DNA of 64,000 nucleotides from an endosymbiont of Galathealinum brachiosum (GTDB lineage: Bacteria > Pseudomonadota > Gammaproteobacteria > SZUA-229), in the NCBI GenBank assembly GCA_003349885.1, contig QFXC01000007.1:457125-521124 (forward strand). Direction: 5' to 3'. Below the pieces are notes generated by a model. That model was not told the origin of the DNA. It did no database searches and worked only from the letters and a program-made list of their open reading frames with translations. Numbering within the stretch: position 1 is the first letter of the stretch; each line of letters opens with the position of its first letter. A program made the translations under genes and the position numbers. Below are positions 38,504-47,513 of the stretch, one piece after another.

Positions 38504-39724
38504 TTAAAAACGGTGAGCACCGTGGGCACCCAGAGTAACGATATACTGGATAAAAAAGAGTGTATCGCTATCTTCATACGAATCATCTTGCGCGAGCTGC
38601 AAACGAATTCGGCTGAACTCACTATGGGAATAATCAAGCATGAGTGCTGAACGCTGCGGATTATGTCCTTCGTCATCTAACCCGGCCTCAGCTAGTACCG
38701 CTGCATCAGAGCCCTGATTATTAACACCCAGATAATCATAACGATAGCCAACTCGCCAGCGTGGTATAAACTGATAAACACTTTGTAAATACCAGCCAGC
38801 CTGCTTTCCCTGATAAGTTGTTAACTCAAGTGGGCTACTACCTGCTAGCTCGACAACGCCGTCTTCCTCACGCGTAAAATACTCCGCCTGTATTTTCAGG
38901 TTCTGCTCACGGCTATTACCATTCGGTGACCATTTCCAGATAAAATCGACACCACTGACCTGACTTTCACCACTATAGGTAGGCACCTCTGAAACTGCAC
39001 CTGCATGGCCATCATGAGCACCTGATTCACGCCCTTCAATATCAGCACGCCAATGAGAGAAACCCAGTTGCCACGCATTGCTTACACCCACATCACCGCC
39101 AAATTTCACAAATGCAGCCTGTGCTCCATTACCATCATTAGCCGCACCTCCAGCTGGAAAACGTTCACCCCGTCCCGCTTCTATTCCCACTTTAAAATAA
39201 ATATCGGTTGGCACCAGCCAGCTGAGTTGTAAACCATCATCAACTAACTGGTCGCCAAAAAAACCGCGATAAATCAGCGGTGCATCCATAAAATCCCAGA
39301 CATGACCATGCTGATTATTAAGGTAACCGATATCTGAATAGAAACGACCCGCTTTAACCTTGATACCATAATCAAGCGTCAGTGTTTCTATATACGCCTC
39401 TTCAAGCTCAACTTCAGTTTCGCCTTCATGATCTGCAATAGCAGTTGTCAGTTTGCCAAAAAACATATCATCAATATTACTACTGATGCTGAGCTCATTA
39501 TGTCCAAGATGAAAGCCCTGCTCACCGCGATTCGCTTCACCACCTAACATAAACCCGGGAAGCTCGTAATCGCTATCATTTGAGTAACTACCGTAACGAC
39601 CGTCCAGCGTTAAACTTATATCTGGATTAAAACCACTTTGCTGTGTCGCTAAAGCCACAGAATAAAAACTAACGGACGCAACCGCCCCAAGAAGCACTTT
39701 TGGAACTATAGAATATTTTTTCAT
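38504..39724 (-). CDS. Outer-membrane porin-like protein of the metal-uptake operon
   Basis: A 406-residue beta-barrel-type protein with signal peptide (cleavage near ALA/TQQ) and C-terminal Phe after a strand-like HGAHRF ending. The GRYGSYSNDSD and KVKAGRFYSDIGYLNNQHGH segments resemble OprO/P-like porins. Several Asp/His-rich loops (HDGHAGA) could bind metal. The start ATG at 39724 is preferred over 39742 because it gives a proper signal. Its position upstream of the metal-binding protein suggests metal uptake across the outer membrane. Confidence 0.78.
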   Translation of the reverse strand: MKKYSIVPKVLLGAVASVSFYSVALATQQSGFNPDISLTLDGRYGSYSNDSDYELPGFMLGGEANRGEQGFHLGHNELSISSNIDDMFFGKLTTAIADHEGETEVELEEAYIETLTLDYGIKVKAGRFYSDIGYLNNQHGHVWDFMDAPLIYRGFFGDQLVDDGLQLSWLVPTDIYFKVGIEAGRGERFPAGGAANDGNGAQAAFVKFGGDVGVSNAWQLGFSHWRADIEGRESGAHDGHAGAVSEVPTYSGESQVSGVDFIWKWSPNGNSREQNLKIQAEYFTREEDGVVELAGSSPLELTTYQGKQAGWYLQSVYQFIPRWRVGYRYDYLGVNNQGSDAAVLAEAGLDDEGHNPQRSALMLDYSHSEFSRIRLQLAQDDSYEDSDTLFFIQYIVTLGAHGAHRF

Positions 39725-39804
39725 TGAAACCACCCAAATCAATCACAAGTAAAAGCTTGCCGTCAAACATTAACGACAATACTCAATTTTAATAAACGCG
39801 AGAT

Positions 39805-40071
39805 TTAGATAAAACGAGGTGGTGCGCGAACTGGATAATAACGAACCTTATTCAGGCTAATAGCCAAACCTGATAATTCTGCCTGGAACTGATTATATGA
39901 AGGTAAAGAAACAATCGATACTGTCGGAGATATTGCATGATCAAGTGCTTGTGCACTTAAGCAATAGTCACAGACCTCAGCAGAATCATGCACATGATAT
40001 ACATGCTCCAGACTCCCCCATTGAGAGAGAAGCAGGATTAGTACGAGAGCTGTGATGTGTAACCGATTCAT
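39805..40071 (-). CDS. Small exported Cys/His-containing protein (DUF2946-like)
   Basis: An 88-residue protein with an N-terminal hydrophobic signal and a short HVYHVHDSAEVCDYCLSAQA segment that could bind metal, ending RAPPRF. Similar small proteins with C-terminal RAPP often sit next to metal transporters. A second one of this type lies at 48421. It heads the porin/binding-protein/permease run, so a metal-related role is likely but unproven. Confidence 0.6.
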   Translation of the reverse strand: MNRLHITALVLILLLSQWGSLEHVYHVHDSAEVCDYCLSAQALDHAISPTVSIVSLPSYNQFQAELSGLAISLNKVRYYPVRAPPRFI

Positions 40072-40258
40072 TAAGCGTAATTATAAAGCAAAGGTATTTA
40101 TTAAACGAGAAGTGAATAACAAATATGGCCAACCACCTGACATCATGAAATTACCACATTTGATGGAGATAATGAATAAGTACTGGTATATCTACGCCAT
40201 AGAGTACAAACTTATCATCCATAAGCTTAACGCCACTTGAGAATTGAATACAAAAACC

Positions 40259-40597
40259 ATGATTAAGTTATACGGTATACCCAATTGCGACACTATCAAA
40301 AAAGCCAGAAAATGGCTTAAAGATAATGATATCGATTACGAATTTCACGATTACAAAAAGCAGGGTGTACCTGAAAAAGAACTCAACACGTGGGTTAAAA
40401 AAGTTGGCTGGGAAGTTTTATTAAATAAACGTGGCACTACCTGGCGAAAGCTAGATGATGATATAAAAAACTCAGTAGACGAGACATCGGCCATTCAAAT
40501 AATGCTGGATAACTCGAACATTATTAAGCGGCCTGTATTGATAAAAAACAAAACTATTCTAGTGGGTTTTAAAGCGGACGAGTATTCTCAGTTATAA
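40259..40597 (+). CDS. yffB: ArsC/Spx-family thioredoxin-fold protein (YffB-like)
   Basis: A 112-residue protein starting MIKLYGIPNCDTIKKARKWL, the YffB pattern of the ArsC/Spx family. It has a single Cys in NCDT with no CxxC. The later IIKRPVLIKN is the usual family segment. I start at the ATG at 40259 to match YffB; a TTG at 40244 adds five residues. Its role is unclear (possibly glutathione-dependent). Confidence 0.85.
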   Translation: MIKLYGIPNCDTIKKARKWLKDNDIDYEFHDYKKQGVPEKELNTWVKKVGWEVLLNKRGTTWRKLDDDIKNSVDETSAIQIMLDNSNIIKRPVLIKNKTILVGFKADEYSQL

Positions 40598-40602
40598 AAA
40601 AG

Positions 40603-41004
40603 TTAAACAGATTCTGAGCCTTTTAACATTTCTGCACATAACCACTGCTCAGCTTCTTCCAGCGTTTTAAATACCTTATATTTTTGACACAGATCTCTGG
40701 ATAAAATTGTATACAACTTTATTAGCGGCGCAGCTAACACCGAGTTTGATAACAGGGCTATTTTTGCCTCACCTCTGACATCATTGTATTTTTTACGCAC
40801 TTCCGTAAATTGTTTAATAAAATCCATATCAATATGATCGAACAATAATTCGCGCATATCCCATAATGAATTTACGTTTGAAGGGATAACTTCTGAGATG
40901 GAAATTTCTTCCATACGCAGCTCAGCCTCTTTAACAGTGGCATTTCCACTTGCTGTAATTAATACGTAATTTAGTTTTTTATTATATTCTAATTCTATTG
41001 GCAT
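40603..41004 (-). CDS. SpoIIAA/STAS-like domain protein
   Basis: A 133-residue single-domain protein with the alternating strand/helix pattern of the SpoIIAA-like (STAS-related) family: LNYVLITASGNATVKEAELR, then SLWDMRELLF, and ending with KVFKTLEEAEQWL. It may be a small regulatory module. It lies downstream of the MinD-like ATPase on the same strand, about 115 bases away. Confidence 0.66.
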   Translation of the reverse strand: MPIELEYNKKLNYVLITASGNATVKEAELRMEEISISEVIPSNVNSLWDMRELLFDHIDMDFIKQFTEVRKKYNDVRGEAKIALLSNSVLAAPLIKLYTILSRDLCQKYKVFKTLEEAEQWLCAEMLKGSESV

Positions 41005-41119
41005 TGTTATATGTCGACACTACTTCATATTTTAACGACCATTCAATTGGTCAATCATTCCATTGGCATGAATAATACACGTTTATAAGAGTTTATTGTT
41101 TATAAAAATTGAAAATTAA

Positions 41120-42700
41120 TCACTCGGATAATTTAGACGCAAAGTGAATACTATCCTGCAATGATTTAGTATTTCGATCTGGCGCAGCCGCGTGCTCTTC
41201 AACCTGACCTTTAATTTGCCTGACAAGGTCATCACGGTCTTCTTCTATATCTGTTACAAAAACCTGCTCTGTTATTTTTATTTTAGACGCGGGCTCACGC
41301 TTACCCACCAGGTTTAAAACCTTGCTTAACTCTAATAGAGCTCCCTTACTAATTTTACCCAGACTAATTGATTGCATTAATGCCTGTGAGGTATCAAATG
41401 GATACTGCCCATACTCGGTCACATAATCTTCGATTTGTTGATTTAAAAACTTGGCATTAAAATCACGATCAATGCGTAAACGGTTATCTTTATAAAACAG
41501 CATTAACACTGATAAGAGATTATTTATCTGAGGTTGCGGCAAAACATTAAGTTGTAAAAGATCATTTATCTGTTCAGGTATATCACCCGGGTAATCTTTA
41601 AATCGTTTAAAAAAAGCATTCATAAAACGATCGAGAGTGAGCGAAATATCCTGTTTATTAAAATTCGCATCATCAATATACTCAAGAATTGCCTGCTTAT
41701 GATCATTCAGCAGTTGTTTTTTTCTATTTATATCATCCTGTTTATACTTTAATGATGATTGCTCTACCGATCTGGTTTTTTTAACTTCTGGAACTTCATT
41801 CACTAAAACGGAAGATTGAGCGCTAAGAACAGGGCTCGATTTAGTCTCGGATAAAACGTCGAGTGAGCTGTCTGAAATCACTTCCTGAACACGTTCCGCA
41901 ATTTTAGCACGCCACACATCAGTTAATTGTTCACCATTATCGGCCTGTTGTAATAACAGTGAAACAAGGTGCTCTGCTACACGATCAAAACAACGACTTG
42001 AGATAGAATTCGGACGGTACACCCTTACAGGCACCTGTGAACAAACCGCTGAGGAAACAAGTTCATCTCGATTAATAAAACCCAGATAGGCCGGGTGGTA
42101 ACCTATATATTTAGCCACTGCACCGGAAAAACGTTTGAAAATTTTACGTGCATCAAATTCTGATACAGCCTGATTAACCACCACATTAATACGTTTTCGA
42201 TATTTTCGTTTACGCAACATACGTAACAGGGAAAAAGCATCGGTAAGAGATGTGGGCTCAGGCGTAATCAATATAATACTTTGATGGGCCATCTGAATAA
42301 AATCCAGTACATTGTCATGAATACCCGCAGAGGTATCCACCAGTACCACATCATAGTGCTGCTCTAATTCTGAGAACGCTTTTAACAGATGTGTTTGTGC
42401 TGATCGATCGAGCCCGGCAAAGTCTACAACGCCTGAAGCACCCGGTATAAAGCTAATACCATTAGAGTGAATCACGATATCTGATATAGATTTTTCACCA
42501 CTGAGCACATGCTGTAAGTTATATTCTGGTGTTTCTCTTAAGAGAATATTGATATTAGCAAGGTTAGTGTCCGCATCAAATAAGCAGACTTTCTTACCCT
42601 GCTTTGCCATAGCAATACCTAAATTGACCGTTAATGTCGTTTTGCCGACACCACCCTTGCCGCTACTAATAGCAATTACTTCGGTACTGCTTTTTATCAT
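41120..42700 (-). CDS. MinD/FlhG-like P-loop ATPase with long C-terminal region
   Basis: Residues 1-255 are a ParA/MinD-type ATPase nearest to FlhG: deviant Walker A SSGKGGVGKTT, then LFDADTNLANINILL, VLVDTSAGI and VVNQA. Residues about 260-525 are a long extension with no recognised domain, mostly helical and charged. There is no FlhF or flagellar gene nearby. The start at 42700 is chosen because the longer GTG frame adds an atypical 13 residues, though the ribosome site is weak. It is divergent from the HDOD-kinase. Confidence 0.82.
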   Translation of the reverse strand: MIKSSTEVIAISSGKGGVGKTTLTVNLGIAMAKQGKKVCLFDADTNLANINILLRETPEYNLQHVLSGEKSISDIVIHSNGISFIPGASGVVDFAGLDRSAQTHLLKAFSELEQHYDVVLVDTSAGIHDNVLDFIQMAHQSIILITPEPTSLTDAFSLLRMLRKRKYRKRINVVVNQAVSEFDARKIFKRFSGAVAKYIGYHPAYLGFINRDELVSSAVCSQVPVRVYRPNSISSRCFDRVAEHLVSLLLQQADNGEQLTDVWRAKIAERVQEVISDSSLDVLSETKSSPVLSAQSSVLVNEVPEVKKTRSVEQSSLKYKQDDINRKKQLLNDHKQAILEYIDDANFNKQDISLTLDRFMNAFFKRFKDYPGDIPEQINDLLQLNVLPQPQINNLLSVLMLFYKDNRLRIDRDFNAKFLNQQIEDYVTEYGQYPFDTSQALMQSISLGKISKGALLELSKVLNLVGKREPASKIKITEQVFVTDIEEDRDDLVRQIKGQVEEHAAAPDRNTKSLQDSIHFASKLSE

Positions 42701-43087
42701 CTGCTTTAATCTACAAACTTTAGTTAATTTGAAAATCACAGTTTACGAGTTTGCACCCCCTTCCTGCAATCATTAACCATTATTTATGGTGGTTTTTTAT
42801 TAAAAAACCATTTAATTACCAAAAATTTAAAGCTTTTTATTTTGTGAACACACTAAAACTCACTAAATAACTCACTATATAAACAATTTTTATATATATT
42901 TCAATAAGTTAAGAAAGCAACACTTTGTTAGATGGCAATTGCTCATGTTTTTTATGTGACATTTACACACTTGATTTACCTAATATACTTTAGCCATTCG
43001 TCTAATCTTTCATTAAAAAAGTCATTTATACACGCTTTAACACTAAATCGAATTGACAAGACGAATTTCTGTAATAATATTAAGTAC
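42701..43087. promoter_or_regulatory. Divergent spacer with palindrome and promoter
   Basis: About 387 bases between the MinD-like gene and the HDOD-kinase. It holds a perfect 21-bp palindrome (42790-42810, arms TGGTTTTTTA / TAAAAAACCA) and a near-consensus promoter, TTGACA-N16-TAATAT at 43053-43080, just before the kinase ATG. No further genes are supported. Confidence 0.7.
43053..43080 (+). promoter_or_regulatory. Sigma70-type promoter, TTGACA-N16-TAATAT
   Basis: A -35 of consensus TTGACA, 16-base spacer and -10 TAATAT. The expected transcription start falls at the ATG at 43088 itself, so the message may be leaderless. Confidence 0.7.
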
Positions 43088-45193
43088 ATGCGTAACAAAG
43101 CAGTTAAGTTACTTGAAGATATTGAAGCAAATAAGCTACCTTCCCTCCCGCATGTGCTTGTAAAACTTTTACAGGCCTGTAGAGATGAAGAGATCTGCTT
43201 TGATTCACTATCGGATATTATTAGTCAGGATGCATCACTCACTACAAAGGTTATTAAAGCGGCGAATTCACCGGTTTACGGTCGCGCACGTCACTTAAAC
43301 TCACTAAAACATACACTGATGTTTCTGGGTTTTGATACCATTAAGTCTATTGCTATCACTGCCAGCATAAAGCAGTTTTTTTCTGAATACAGTAATGAAA
43401 AAACGCATTTCCTTAAATCTTTCTGGCACCACTCCCTTACATGCGCCACTATTTCTCGCTCACTAGCTGAACTCACGTCTTACCCCTATCCTGAAGAAGC
43501 ATATATATCGGGGTTGTTACATGATATCGGTAAACTGGTTATTGAGCCTGAGATGGATGAAGAATATAAGTCATATAAACATGGCGTATATCCAGCAGAC
43601 GAGGTATTGAAACAGGAAGAAGATACAGTGGGTATCAGCCACCCTGAACTGGCTGCTATCATGCTTGAAAAATGGAATATGCCGGATGTAATCTGTGATT
43701 CAGTCAGATATCACCATGCAAATACCGATGATATTCAACAAGCCCATCAGCTGGCAAAAATAATACATTTCTCCAGCTTATTAACATCTGATATACAGAA
43801 TAATAAACAATCTGTAATAACAGATACTGGCATTCGTTTATTTGACCTCTCCGAATCTATCATTGAGAGCATTGTTAGCGAGGCTAATGATGAAGCGAGA
43901 TCACTTGCTGCTTCTATGGATATTGATATTGGTGCAGTAGACTCAGAAACTGGCCAGAACAAGGACGAATTGAAACAAATTCAACTTGCTCAGGAAGTTC
44001 GAGATACTGCGATAGTACAAAATAGTCAGAATATTATTAATACTGATTCAAGTGAAATATATAAATCCATACAACAATCTATCAGTTTATTATTTGGAAT
44101 AAATAACAGTTTATTTTTATGTATCGATGAGAATCAACAGTTTTTAAGTATTGCAAATAAACAATACCTTACTGATACATGCCTTTTTGAAGACCTTAAG
44201 ATTGATATCAATGGAAACTGTGCTGTCTCAAGATGTTTAAATAAAAAACAGATTATTGATAGTTTTTCAGCAAAACAGTCTGGTACATTAAGTATTCTTG
44301 ATGAACAAATAGCACACGGTTTAAAAACAGAAGGTTTTATCTGTCTACCTATTACTGACAATAATCAGATGTATGGTGTAATTTTACTGGGTAGTAGCCA
44401 TAAAGAAGCACTTAAGCTTCTTAACAATATATCTTTACTTAAGTTATTTTCTGATAATTTATCACGTAAAATTCAACAACATCATAATTACGTTAAGAAC
44501 ACATCAGAAGCAGCTGAAATAAATAGTGAGTTATTTCTAGAACGTGCAAAAAAAATAATCCATGAAACTAATAACCCTTTAAGCGTTATAAGAAATTACC
44601 TGGAATTATTGTCTAAAAAACTAAACGAAGATAAGCCCGCTCAATCAGACATTAATACGATTAAGCAGGAAATTGATCGTATTAGTAACATCATAGTCAG
44701 ATGTAAAGATGCACCGGATGTGCATATTGCAGAACTGGCTGAAGTAAACATCAACACAATTATAACTGAGCTTATAAGCATCTATAAAGCGTCTTTATTT
44801 GCAACGCACAGTATAGAGCCTACACTCAAACTCGATAAAAAACTTAATTCTGTTCGACTTGATAAAAACAGTATTAAGCAAATCATCACCAATTTACTTA
44901 AAAATTCTGTAGAAGCAATGCAGTCTGGTGGTGAAATAAAAATTACAACAGGGAAAATTAATATCAATGGAAGAAACTATATTGAACTTAAGCTAGAAGA
45001 CAATGGACCAGGTATACCAAAAGAGGTAATGAATAATCTCTATAATCCGGTAACCACTACCAAAGGACAGGAACATTCAGGGTTAGGCTTAAGTATCACA
45101 AAAAATTTAGTCGATAGGACCGGCGGATCAATAAGTTGCAAAACTAATGAAAATGGCACTGCGTTCAGTGTCCAGTTTCCGGAAACTAAATAA
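43088..45193 (+). CDS. HDOD-domain sensor histidine kinase
   Basis: An N-terminal HDOD domain (about residues 10-215; GLLHDIGKL at about 142-150), a GAF-like region (about 330-470), and a histidine kinase core. The phosphoacceptor His lies in IIHETNNPLSVIRNYLELL, a HExxNP-type signature, and the ATPase part has DNGPGIP and SGLGLSITKNLV. There is no membrane helix, so it is cytoplasmic. I start at the ATG at 43088 because a strong promoter lies just upstream and earlier codons fall in non-typical sequence. The response regulator follows after 55 bases and is the likely partner. Confidence 0.88.
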   Translation: MRNKAVKLLEDIEANKLPSLPHVLVKLLQACRDEEICFDSLSDIISQDASLTTKVIKAANSPVYGRARHLNSLKHTLMFLGFDTIKSIAITASIKQFFSEYSNEKTHFLKSFWHHSLTCATISRSLAELTSYPYPEEAYISGLLHDIGKLVIEPEMDEEYKSYKHGVYPADEVLKQEEDTVGISHPELAAIMLEKWNMPDVICDSVRYHHANTDDIQQAHQLAKIIHFSSLLTSDIQNNKQSVITDTGIRLFDLSESIIESIVSEANDEARSLAASMDIDIGAVDSETGQNKDELKQIQLAQEVRDTAIVQNSQNIINTDSSEIYKSIQQSISLLFGINNSLFLCIDENQQFLSIANKQYLTDTCLFEDLKIDINGNCAVSRCLNKKQIIDSFSAKQSGTLSILDEQIAHGLKTEGFICLPITDNNQMYGVILLGSSHKEALKLLNNISLLKLFSDNLSRKIQQHHNYVKNTSEAAEINSELFLERAKKIIHETNNPLSVIRNYLELLSKKLNEDKPAQSDINTIKQEIDRISNIIVRCKDAPDVHIAELAEVNINTIITELISIYKASLFATHSIEPTLKLDKKLNSVRLDKNSIKQIITNLLKNSVEAMQSGGEIKITTGKININGRNYIELKLEDNGPGIPKEVMNNLYNPVTTTKGQEHSGLGLSITKNLVDRTGGSISCKTNENGTAFSVQFPETK

Positions 45194-45248
45194 ATTGAGC
45201 TTAAAATATTTTAAGCATAATCTCTGAAAATGAAAATAGGTCTGTAGT

Positions 45249-47453
45249 ATGCCAGAGAAAACAAACGATCAAATTGACACTGAATTAAACTCAGCCAGTA
45301 AAAAACATACTGATATTGCTGAAAAAATTCTGATAGTCGATGACGAAAAACTCCATCAATATAGTTTGATGGAATTAATGAAACAAAATGGTTACGATGT
45401 TGAATGCGTAAGCAGCGGTGATGCTGCGATTGACCGAATTCAACTCAACAATATTGGCATTGTACTTCTTGACCTGAACATGGATGGCATAAACGGTGAA
45501 GATGTTATGCGTTTCATTTCTGAAAATAACATTAACACTACAATTATAGTTGTAAGTGGTGAAACATCATTTGAAGCAGCAGAAAATGCTCTCAAGCATG
45601 GCGCATATGACTACATTCGTAAACCCTACTCCATTGACAACTTACTCAATTCGGTAAATAACGCCACAAAAAAACGCCAGCTTGAATCTGACAACCATAA
45701 AATGCATATACAACTCAGAGAATCTGAAAAGCTGCATCGTTATATTGTCAATAAATCACCCGATATTGTTTACATACTTGATGGCGAAGGCCGTTTCACC
45801 TTTATAAATAAGCGCATTGAAACTTTACTCGGATATAAAGTAAGAGAAGTAATAGGAAAACATTACACCGAATTAGTACATGATGATGACAAAGAAAAAG
45901 CCAAATTCAAATTCAATGAACGACGCACTGGTAAGCGTGCAAGCATTAATATTGAGTTAAAACTCAAGTGCAAAAACAATGATCAACCACGCAATTTTGA
46001 CAATAGAATTTTACCAATAGAAATAAATTCTGTGGGTGTATATAACTCTCACGATGCAGATCCCGGTAAGAAATTTATTGGCACATACGGTATTGCACGT
46101 GATATTACCGACCGTATTGAAGCAGAGGAAATCATTCGTTTTCAGGCATATCACGATATGCTCACTCGACTGCCAAATCGCACCTTATTAAACGACCGTT
46201 TAAGTCAGGCGTTAACACATGCACGCCGCAATAAAAGTAATTTATCAGTTATGTTCCTCGACCTTGATCGATTTAAAATGATCAATGACACATTAGGACA
46301 TATTGTTGGTGACCATTTATTACAGGCCGTTGCAATGCGCTTACGCCATTGTTTACGCGAAGGCGATACTTTAGCGCGTCTGGGTGGAGATGAATTCACT
46401 TTATTATTACCTGAAGTACAAAGTAAAAATGATGCCGAGCTCGTTGCTAGAAAAATAATTAAATCACTTACCATGCCCTTTAAAATTGATAATCATGAAT
46501 TATTTGTTAGCACAAGCATTGGTATTTCACACTTTCCTGAAGACGGTGATTCTATAGAGTCACTCATTAAACATGCAGATATTGCCATGTATTCGGTTAA
46601 AGGTAGTGGGAAAAATGGTTATCAATTTTATGATAACAAGATGATCAATGCATACTCTACTCATCTATCTCTTGAAAATGATTTGCGCAGAGCTCTGGAA
46701 GATGAACAGTTCGAAATATACTATCAACCACAGATAAATATAGAAACTCGAGAAGTTTTTGCGATGGAAGCCCTCATAAGATGGAACCATCCAGAACGCG
46801 GCTTAATAAGCCCGGGTGAATTTATTGAGCTCGCAGAAGAAACGCGACTTATAAAACAAATAGGCCACTGGATGTTACACAATGCCTGCGCTGAGCTTAA
46901 ACACTGGCGTAATCTAGGGCTGGGAAATATTCGTATTGCCATAAATGTATCGGCTATACAGCTTGAACAAAATGATTTTGTTGATTTTGTTCTTAGCATT
47001 CTGCATAAAAATGAGATACCCGGTGAAAACCTGGAAATTGAGATAACCGAAAATACATTAATGCACGATACTGATGATGGCATTCTTAAATTAAGAGAGC
47101 TTAGTTCGCACGGAATTAAAATAGCCATAGATGATTTTGGTACCGGTTATTCATCATTAAACTATTTGAAACGTCTACCCATTGATACACTAAAAATCGA
47201 TCAGTCTTTTATCAGAGACATGTCAAATAGCGATGAAGACTCTTCCATTATTAAAGCCATAATAGCTATGGCAAAAGGTCTTAAGTTAAATATTATTTCC
47301 GAAGGTGTTGAAACTGAAGCTCAGTCTGAGCAATTAAGAGAATGGCGCTGCAAGAACATGCAAGGATTTCTTTTTGGACGCCCAATGCCCTGCATCGAAG
47401 CACTGGATATGCTGAAAAACAATGCCTTAAAGAAAATTCATGTCGTTAAATAA
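45249..47453 (+). CDS. Response regulator with REC, PAS, GGDEF and EAL domains
   Basis: Receiver domain (about residues 26-145, Asp in VLLDLNMDGINGE), a PAS sensor domain (about 160-280), GGDEF (about 300-465) and EAL (about 480-725). The cyclase site RLGGDEF is preceded by an inhibitory REGD. The EAL catalytic residues are kept (EALIRWNH, IEITEN, DDFGTGYSS). It is probably phosphorylated by the HDOD-kinase just upstream, so it links that sensor to cyclic di-GMP. AGG precedes the ATG. Confidence 0.93.
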   Translation: MPEKTNDQIDTELNSASKKHTDIAEKILIVDDEKLHQYSLMELMKQNGYDVECVSSGDAAIDRIQLNNIGIVLLDLNMDGINGEDVMRFISENNINTTIIVVSGETSFEAAENALKHGAYDYIRKPYSIDNLLNSVNNATKKRQLESDNHKMHIQLRESEKLHRYIVNKSPDIVYILDGEGRFTFINKRIETLLGYKVREVIGKHYTELVHDDDKEKAKFKFNERRTGKRASINIELKLKCKNNDQPRNFDNRILPIEINSVGVYNSHDADPGKKFIGTYGIARDITDRIEAEEIIRFQAYHDMLTRLPNRTLLNDRLSQALTHARRNKSNLSVMFLDLDRFKMINDTLGHIVGDHLLQAVAMRLRHCLREGDTLARLGGDEFTLLLPEVQSKNDAELVARKIIKSLTMPFKIDNHELFVSTSIGISHFPEDGDSIESLIKHADIAMYSVKGSGKNGYQFYDNKMINAYSTHLSLENDLRRALEDEQFEIYYQPQINIETREVFAMEALIRWNHPERGLISPGEFIELAEETRLIKQIGHWMLHNACAELKHWRNLGLGNIRIAINVSAIQLEQNDFVDFVLSILHKNEIPGENLEIEITENTLMHDTDDGILKLRELSSHGIKIAIDDFGTGYSSLNYLKRLPIDTLKIDQSFIRDMSNSDEDSSIIKAIIAMAKGLKLNIISEGVETEAQSEQLREWRCKNMQGFLFGRPMPCIEALDMLKNNALKKIHVVK

Positions 47454-47457
47454 AAAT

Positions 47458-47490
47458 AAAGGGCAGCCATTTTGGCTCCCCTTTATTTTA
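47458..47490. terminator. Bidirectional terminator
   Basis: A stem AAAGGG(C)AGCCA / TGGCT(C)CCCTTT around a TTT loop, with T-rich flank. It lies between the convergent REC-PAS-GGDEF-EAL and rubrerythrin genes. Confidence 0.85.
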
Positions 47491-47513
47491 TCTGTTTATT
47501 TATTATAAAACAC

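Noticed and set aside
40052..40240. A 62-residue plus-strand frame before the YffB-like gene
   Set aside because: It overlaps the start of the small minus-strand gene, has no ribosome site or family pattern, and looks like chance.
42701..42739. Longer MinD-like protein from GTG at 42739
   Set aside because: The added 13 residues are not typical of the family and no ribosome site supports it; 42700 is preferred though also weak.
42932..43087. N-terminal extension of the HDOD-kinase from 42932
   Set aside because: The extension is not typical of HDOD proteins and a strong promoter lies inside it.
46724..47128. A 134-residue minus-strand frame inside the EAL domain of the response regulator
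   Set aside because: The plus-strand EAL domain is clear; this is its antisense shadow.
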